Translations under genes and position numbers: made by a program
Source of the DNA: Nostocaceae cyanobacterium CSSed10_463m
GTDB taxonomy: Bacteria; Cyanobacteriota; Cyanobacteriia; Cyanobacteriales; Nostocaceae
Length of the DNA stretch: 9,687 nt
Assembly: GCA_003556955.1 (NCBI GenBank)
Contig: PWQB01000119.1
Span: 1-9,687, forward strand
Direction: 5' to 3'
Notes under the pieces: generated by a model
What the model saw: only the letters and a program-made list of their open reading frames with translations
Told to the model about the DNA's origin: nothing
The model's database searches: none
Part shown: positions 6,219-9,687 of the stretch, piece after piece
Layout: each line of letters opens with the position of its first letter
How positions within the stretch are numbered: position 1 is the stretch's first letter

Positions 6219-8249
6219 ATGTCGAAAATAGCACTGCTGATAGGGATTAGTAAATACGAGGCAGGATTAGCATCACTACCCAATGCGGAAAATGATGTTG
6301 AAGCTATGCAGCGAGTTTTGCTAAATCCAGAAATGGGTGATTTTGCACCAGAGGATGTCACAGTGCTAAAAAATCCCCAACGGCAAGAAATGGAAGATGC
6401 TATTTATCACTTGTATGCTAATCGTCATAAAGATGACTTGGTACTTTTGTACTTTTCTGGTCATGGCGTGACTGATGAAGGTGGTGATTTTTACTTCTCA
6501 ACTCGCCAAACCCAAAAAAATCAGAATAGATTAATCCCAACTACAGCTGTAGCAGCAACAAATGTCCATAATTGGATGAATAAATGTAGGTCTAAACGAT
6601 TAGTGATCATTTTAGATTGTTGCTTTAGTGGTGCGTTTGCTAAGGGTTTGACAGCAAAAGATAGTGGGACTATAGACTTGCAACAGCATTTAGGGGGAGA
6701 GGGTAGGGCTATTCTCACAGCTTCTACTTCCACACAATATGCGTTTGAGTCTGATCACTTAGACCTTTCGATTTACACTAATTATTTAGTAGAAGGAATT
6801 GAGAAAGGAGCAGCAGATCAAGATGGCGATGGCTTGATTGCAATAGATGAGTTGCATCAGTATGCGAAAAGCAAGGTGCAAGAAGCATCCCCGGCGATGA
6901 CACCAGAGTTATATCCTCATAAGGACGGTTATCGAATTTTTCTGGCGAAGTCGCCCAAGGATGACCCCAGGCTGAAGTATCGCAAGGAAGTAGAACGCCG
7001 CATTAGTCGTCGTGGTAAATTTACTATTCCCGCTCGTCGCTTGTTAAATTCATTGCGCCTTCAGTTGCAGCTTGAGCTTGATGTGGCTGAGGCGATTGAA
7101 GCTGAAGTTCAAAAACCATATCGGGAGTATCAGCGCAAGTTGGAAGAATATGAGGCTACACTGATTGAGACTATGGAAGTTGAGCCTAATCTCAGTGAAA
7201 GAACTCTCAATGATCTCATAGACTATCAGCAACATTTAGGTTTGAGAGATGAAGATGTTGCACCCATAGAAGCACGGATTATTAGTCAACGCAAATCGAC
7301 TGCATCCCAGGAAAAATTAGCGAAATCAATTTCCCAAACTACCACCCAAGAGCCAACCATTAAACCCATTGGGGTAAATCAGGAAAATTTATCTGAACCT
7401 ATTCCCCAAATTCCACCCCCAGAGCCATCAATCAACTCCAACCAGACCAATATTGAGTCTTTTATAGAACACCTAAGTAATCATGTGGTTCTAGATATGG
7501 TGGCTATTCCCGGTAGTAATTTTCTCATGGGTGCGCCAGAAAATCATCCAGAAAGACTTGCGAGAGAAAGTTTTTTGCATACCTTCACTATTCAACCCTT
7601 TTTCATGGGTAAATTTCCTGTCACCCAAGCTCAATGGGCGGTTGTTGCCAGTTTTGATCGGGTTAATATTGATTTAAATCCTGACCCTTCTCATTTTAAA
7701 GGTGCAAATCGACCTGTTGAATGTGTTTCTTGGGACGATGCTGTGGAGTTTTGCGCCCGACTATCTCAAAGGACTGGAAAAAGCTATCGTTTACCGACTG
7801 AAGCTGAATGGGAATATGCTTGTCGAGCGGGAAGGACTTCACCGTTTTATTTTGATAACACCATTAGTAGGGATTTAGCAAATTACGACAGCACAGACTG
7901 GGTTTATCCAGGAACCATGTATCCAGGTAATTATGGACAAGGGGTAAATGGTGAGTATCGGGAGCAAACAACCGATGTGGGAACTTTTCCTGCGAATTCC
8001 TTTGGCTTACATGATATGCATGGTAATATATGGGAATGGTGTCAAGATGAATGGCACGATAGTAATGATGCACTGACTGATCAAAGTGCATGGCTCAGTA
8101 ATCACAATCATCAATATATGCAGATGAGTGGTAGTGCTTGGTACTATGATCCTTGGCGTTACCGTTCGGCTTTTCGTAATAAGTATGTACGTGGCAATAG
8201 ATATATTTTCGTGGGTTTTCGGGTGGCGGTAATGGGGGTCAGTCCTTAG
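6219..8249 (+). CDS. Caspase-like protease fused to EF-hand loop and FGE-sulfatase-fold domain
   Basis: 676 residues in four parts. (1) Residues 1-245: C14 caspase/metacaspase-like domain. It opens with KIALLIGISKYEA, has the catalytic His82 in YFSGHG and Cys135 in LDCCFSGAF, both intact. (2) Within its C-terminal part, residues 200-211 form a full EF-hand loop (D200, D202, D204, G205, I207, E211), suggesting Ca2+ binding. (3) Residues 250-360: a charged helical segment (YREYQRKLEEYEATL...GLRDEDVAPIEARI), then a Pro/Gln-rich linker to about 410. (4) Residues 423-676: FGE-sulfatase domain (VAIPGSNFLMG, PVTQAQW, RPVECVSWDDAVEFC, YRLPTEAEWEYACRAGR, GLHDMHGNIWEWCQD, VGFRV). The copper cysteines of true formylglycine-generating enzymes are absent from the C-terminal segment, so this is more likely a C-lectin-like ligand binder. 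Inference: a self-controlled protease effector triggered by ligand recognition, acting with the upstream EACC1-like partner. No signal peptide. Confidence 0.88.
   Translation: MSKIALLIGISKYEAGLASLPNAENDVEAMQRVLLNPEMGDFAPEDVTVLKNPQRQEMEDAIYHLYANRHKDDLVLLYFSGHGVTDEGGDFYFSTRQTQKNQNRLIPTTAVAATNVHNWMNKCRSKRLVIILDCCFSGAFAKGLTAKDSGTIDLQQHLGGEGRAILTASTSTQYAFESDHLDLSIYTNYLVEGIEKGAADQDGDGLIAIDELHQYAKSKVQEASPAMTPELYPHKDGYRIFLAKSPKDDPRLKYRKEVERRISRRGKFTIPARRLLNSLRLQLQLELDVAEAIEAEVQKPYREYQRKLEEYEATLIETMEVEPNLSERTLNDLIDYQQHLGLRDEDVAPIEARIISQRKSTASQEKLAKSISQTTTQEPTIKPIGVNQENLSEPIPQIPPPEPSINSNQTNIESFIEHLSNHVVLDMVAIPGSNFLMGAPENHPERLARESFLHTFTIQPFFMGKFPVTQAQWAVVASFDRVNIDLNPDPSHFKGANRPVECVSWDDAVEFCARLSQRTGKSYRLPTEAEWEYACRAGRTSPFYFDNTISRDLANYDSTDWVYPGTMYPGNYGQGVNGEYREQTTDVGTFPANSFGLHDMHGNIWEWCQDEWHDSNDALTDQSAWLSNHNHQYMQMSGSAWYYDPWRYRSAFRNKYVRGNRYIFVGFRVAVMGVSP
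8124..8225 (+). other. Candidate DGR variable region at the 3' end of the FGE-fold domain
   Basis: Residues 636-669 follow the framework of cyanobacterial DGR target tails: a GS-W motif, a P and RSA-R core, and closing GFRV. The intervening positions, where template repeats usually carry AAC/AAT, hold Tyr, Tyr, Asp, Arg, Tyr, Phe, Asn, Tyr, Asn, Tyr, Ile and Phe. All twelve of these codons end in T or C, as expected if the first two bases of AAY codons are randomised; but Tyr, Phe, Asp and Asn codons always end so, which makes this weak evidence. No template repeat or reverse transcriptase is in the window. The pattern could instead be ordinary FGE-fold divergence. Confidence 0.4.
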
Positions 8250-8360
8250 TTATATCTTCTTGTCATCCTTGGCGATCGCGCATTATCTAGGATAATTTTA
8301 GCTCAATGAGGTTAGGCGATCGCACCTACAAAACCCGCACCCAAATCAATTTCCGCGCTC

Positions 8361-8446
8361 ATAGCTAAAGTCCATTAAAATGGACTGAAATCTTTTCCCA
8401 GTCGTCTTTAGACGACTTTCGCTATCAGACGGGGGTTTGAACCTCC
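8361..8446. repeat. Cyanobacterial fold-back intergenic repeat (three hairpins)
   Basis: Two perfect 8-base hairpins with two-base loops (8369-8386 around AGTCCATT, and 8400-8417 around AGTCGTCT) sit inside an outer 11-base pairing of 8361-8371 with 8415-8425 (one mismatch). A third hairpin follows at 8431-8446 (GGGGGTT/AACCTCC, one G-T pair). The alternation of AAAGTCC..., GTC-TTTA-GAC, TTTCGCTAT and a GC hairpin resembles an element dispersed widely in Nostocales genomes, recalled from memory. It follows the caspase gene and may also end its transcription. A weak six-base hairpin (8282-8296, ATTATC/GATAAT, then TTT) precedes it. Confidence 0.6.
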
Positions 8447-8478
8447 GGCGGGTTATTGCGACGGGTGCAAGATGTGAA

Positions 8479-8667
8479 TTAACTCGATTTATCCTTGTCT
8501 AAAGCTTCCTGGATAGCACGACGGCAAAATTCTGGAGGGTCATCCTTTGACTTTACCGCTTCCTTCATAGCTTCTGATACCCGAAAACTGAGATTTGCTG
8601 TTAATGGTTCGTCTCTATCTGTTTCGTATGGCTTTAAGTTTTCCGGCTTCCCTTTAGGGTTAGGCAT
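8479..8667 (-). CDS. Ribbon-helix-helix-like small protein, copy 1
   Basis: 62 residues: a basic, Lys/Pro-rich N-terminal arm (about 1-23), a short strand NLSFRV (25-30), helix SEAMKEAVKS, a turn with DDPPEF, and helix CRRAIQEALDK. Strand-helix-turn-helix at this length suggests a ribbon-helix-helix (MetJ/Arc/CopG-type) DNA-binding dimer; the alternation places Asn25, Ser27 and Arg29 on the DNA-facing side. The fold is inferred; I do not know a named family. Its paralogue at 8842-9030 is identical at 44 of 62 positions (71%). It is divergent from a truncated SAP-like gene, with the palindrome 8724-8763 between them as likely operator. No Shine-Dalgarno is evident upstream of the ATG at 8665-8667. 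Probably a local repressor, possibly of its own promoter and the SAP gene. Confidence 0.7.
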   Translation of the reverse strand: MPNPKGKPENLKPYETDRDEPLTANLSFRVSEAMKEAVKSKDDPPEFCRRAIQEALDKDKSS

Positions 8668-8723
8668 TGCTAAAAATTGTAACTATAGCTTTATTAACGT
8701 GCGCGCATGAGATTAGAGTTGAT

Positions 8724-8763
8724 TCGGTGGTGTTCTACATCTGGCAAACTGGTACACCACCGA
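8724..8763. promoter_or_regulatory. Palindrome in spacer copy 1, candidate operator
   Basis: Perfect 10-base arms TCGGTGGTGT (8724-8733) and ACACCACCGA (8754-8763) around a 20-base centre. The right arm lies 31 bases before the ATG of the truncated SAP frame. Position between divergent genes and perfect symmetry suggest a binding site for the adjacent RHH-like protein, or a transcript hairpin. Confidence 0.5.
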
Positions 8764-8794
8764 TACCACTTTTTAAGGGAGGCAATTCTATTTT

Positions 8795-8845
8795 ATGTTC
8801 ACCCGCACCGAGTTAGAATTTTTGACCGTTCCCCATAACTTTTAA
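8795..8845 (+). pseudogene. SAP-like gene copy 1, truncated to 16 codons
   Basis: The first 13 codons (MFTRTELEFLTVP) match the full-length gene at 9160 with two residue changes. Then CATAAC-TTT-TAA ends the frame at the duplication junction, giving MFTRTELEFLTVPHNF. The leader is preserved and has a better Shine-Dalgarno (GGGAGG, 8777-8782) than the intact copy. It is the expected by-product of tandem duplication. A role as a short leader peptide cannot be excluded but nothing supports it. Confidence 0.75.
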
Positions 8846-9030
8846 CTCGATTTATCCTTATCTAGAGCTTCCTGGATAGCACGACGGCAAAATTCTGGAG
8901 GGTCTTCTTTTTGCTGTACCTCATCCTTCATTGTTTTGGTGATCCGCAAATGTAACCTTTCAGTCAATGGTTCATCCCTATCTGTAGTGAATGGTTTTAA
9001 GTTTTCTGGCTTACCTTTACTCTTAGTCAT
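8842..9030 (-). CDS. Ribbon-helix-helix-like small protein, copy 2
   Basis: 62 residues with the same layout as copy 1: basic arm, strand RLHLRI (25-30), helix TKTMKDEVQQK, turn EDPPEF, helix CRRAIQEALDK. The final 20 residues are identical to copy 1, while 13 of the 18 differences fall in residues 24-42. The DNA-facing strand positions read Arg25, His27, Arg29 instead of Asn25, Ser27, Arg29. I use the ATG at 9028-9030, where the paralogue also starts. An upstream in-frame ATG at 9100-9102 would add 24 residues across two palindromes and has no counterpart in copy 1. The gene is divergent from the intact SAP-like gene, with palindromes 9056-9081 and 9087-9130 between. Probable autoregulator or repressor; partner and target are inferred. 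Confidence 0.7.
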   Translation of the reverse strand: MTKSKGKPENLKPFTTDRDEPLTERLHLRITKTMKDEVQQKEDPPEFCRRAIQEALDKDKSS

Positions 9031-9055
9031 TTGTATAGAAATATGAATATAGTTT

Positions 9056-9081
9056 TTCTCCACGTGCCTACCAGTGGAGAA
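9056..9081. promoter_or_regulatory. Second palindrome in spacer copy 2
   Basis: Perfect 8-base arms TTCTCCAC (9056-9063) and GTGGAGAA (9074-9081) with a 10-base centre. The centre contains CCTACC (9067-9072), the core of the neighbouring palindrome's arms, so it adds a third copy of that half-site. It lies 25 bases upstream of the copy 2 RHH start. No counterpart in spacer copy 1. Confidence 0.45.
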
Positions 9082-9086
9082 TGTTT

Positions 9087-9130
9087 TATCGGTAGGTATC
9101 ACTGTCTGGAAAACTTGTTACCTACCGATA
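9087..9130. promoter_or_regulatory. Palindrome in spacer copy 2, candidate operator
   Basis: Perfect 12-base arms TATCGGTAGGTA (9087-9098) and TACCTACCGATA (9119-9130) around a 20-base centre, the same spacing as in copy 1. The centre resembles copy 1 (shared TCTGG and AAACT), but the arm core is GGTAGGTA rather than GGTGGTGT. It lies 29 bases before the SAP-like ATG. Confidence 0.55.
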
Positions 9131-9159
9131 CCACTTTTTAAGAGAGGCAATTCTATTCT

Positions 9160-9537
9160 ATGTTCACCCGCACCGAGTTAGAACTTTTGACCCTTCCCCA
9201 GTTAAAAATTCTCTGTAATCGCTATGGATTAAAATCTACTGGGAACCCTGGATACAAAACTAGCTACATCACTACCTTGATGGCATTCCCTGTACTGGCG
9301 ATACATCAGCTAGAAGAGGGTAAAGGGTTAAAATCACCGTCATTTGGTAGTCTACAGGAAATAGGTACTGCTTTGGATCAGATGGGTAATCCTACACCTG
9401 AACAGTCAGCTCTCATCAGAATTTCTTTTGAGGGTAGGAGGATGGAGTTACCTGCTAGGTATGACCAAGAGAAGCTATTAGCTGTTTACAAAGTTAAGAA
9501 CCATCTAGAGGAGGTAATTAGTTTGCTAACAATTTAA
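9160..9537 (+). CDS. SAP-like domain small protein
   Basis: 125 residues. Residues 8-43 (LELLTLPQLKILCNRYGLK..., then a Gly/Lys-rich turn, then YITTLMAF) match the helix-turn-helix layout of SAP domains, which bind DNA (SAF-A/B, Acinus, PIAS motif). The remainder holds a Glu/Lys-rich helix, a Pro-rich turn (MGNPTPEQS), a short strand pair (LIRISFEGRRMELP) and a C-terminal helix ending LEEVISLLTI. No catalytic motif is recognised, so its activity is unknown. GAGG at 9144-9147, 12 bases before the ATG, is a modest ribosome site. It is divergent from RHH copy 2 and shares the operator-like palindrome, suggesting the two form a regulated pair; a toxin-antitoxin or mobile-element accessory function is possible but not shown. 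Confidence 0.65.
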   Translation: MFTRTELELLTLPQLKILCNRYGLKSTGNPGYKTSYITTLMAFPVLAIHQLEEGKGLKSPSFGSLQEIGTALDQMGNPTPEQSALIRISFEGRRMELPARYDQEKLLAVYKVKNHLEEVISLLTI

Positions 9538-9550
9538 TTAACCTCAACCG

Positions 9551-9580
9551 AAGCCTCTCGCATACCCGCAGGGAGGCTTT
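9551..9580 (+). terminator. Terminator after the SAP-like gene
   Basis: AAGCCTC (9551-9557) pairs with GAGGCTT (9573-9579), extended inward by a T-G and a C-G pair to nine base pairs, with an 11-base loop. It lies 13 bases after the stop codon and is followed by only one extra T, so termination strength is uncertain. Confidence 0.6.
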
Positions 9581-9687
9581 GAAACATGATTGTACCCAGT
9601 TGACCACGCAACAAATTCTATTCAGGGATATCAGATGTCAATGCTATTAGCGTCTAAGATGATAGATAAATAGTAATTCGCAGTTTT
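9581..9687. other. Window end without a visible gene
   Basis: The last 107 bases hold only a 12-codon frame (9634-9672) and no RNA gene or repeat that I can recognise. A promoter for a gene beyond the window may lie here. Confidence 0.4.

Larger units (their letters stand above)
8479..9198. repeat. Tandem duplication of an RHH/SAP module (period 363-365 bases)
   Basis: Unit 1 (8479-8833) and unit 2 (8842-9198) each run from the stop of the RHH-like gene through the divergent spacer to codon 13 of the SAP-like gene. Both ends are nearly identical: 2 differences in about 63 bases at the RHH 3' end, and 4 differences in about 76 bases from the right palindrome arm into the SAP gene. The middle is strongly diverged with a net two-base indel. 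The junction at about 8834 joins SAP codon 13 directly to the next RHH stop. Confidence 0.85.

Noticed and set aside
9031..9102. Longer start for RHH copy 2 (86 residues)
   Set aside because: The extra 24 codons overlap two palindromes, copy 1 has no equivalent, and homology with copy 1 begins at the ATG at 9028-9030.
8479..9198. CRISPR array or insertion sequence
   Set aside because: The repeat has only two units of about 364 bases containing genes, with no regular short repeats and spacers and no transposase.
8226..9687. DGR reverse transcriptase, Avd protein or template repeat next to the candidate variable region
   Set aside because: None of the downstream proteins has reverse transcriptase motifs, and I could find no second copy of the 8124-8225 sequence in the window.

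Overview
The window looks like chromosome of a filamentous, heterocyst-forming cyanobacterium (order Nostocales). It has six HIP1 octamers GCGATCGC (1596, 2219, 3197, 6072, 8272, 8316), a Ycf66-family gene, cyanobacterial fold-back intergenic repeats, and a PatX-like gene whose product carries the heterocyst-inhibitory pentapeptide RGSGR.

Left end (1-2677): two overlapping minus-strand frames open the window. One is the 5' end of an unrecognised gene that runs off the edge. The other is an N-terminal remnant of a HindVP/HgiDI-type restriction endonuclease. A divergent FAD-dependent oxidoreductase follows on the plus strand. Next comes patX, preceded by a perfect NtcA-type box (GTA-N8-TAC) and a TCCGGA (DIF1-type) promoter element. 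That arrangement is expected for a gene induced by nitrogen step-down in differentiating cells.

Middle (2678-5824): a gene-poor spacer ends in a strong, probably bidirectional terminator. It is followed by gnd (6-phosphogluconate dehydrogenase, minus strand), then a spacer with a heptanucleotide repeat, then a Ycf66-like membrane protein on the plus strand.

Conflict-type operon (5825-8249): a small protein resembling the effector-associated constant component EACC1 sits one base before a caspase / EF-hand / helical linker / FGE-sulfatase-fold protein. I read this as a protease effector with an adaptor and a C-terminal ligand-sensing C-lectin-like domain. The last 35 or so residues resemble the variable region of a diversity-generating retroelement (DGR) target. 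No reverse transcriptase or template repeat lies in the window.

Right end (8250-9687): after a fold-back repeat comes a tandemly duplicated module. Each copy has a 62-residue ribbon-helix-helix-like protein (minus strand) divergent from a SAP-like gene (plus strand), with a long palindrome between them. In copy 1 the SAP gene is cut to 16 codons; in copy 2 it is full length. The two ends of the copies are nearly identical, while the predicted DNA-reading strand of the protein and the palindrome arms have both diverged, each palindrome staying perfectly symmetric. This looks like two repressor/operator pairs that have changed specificity. The window ends with a terminator and about 100 bases with no visible gene.
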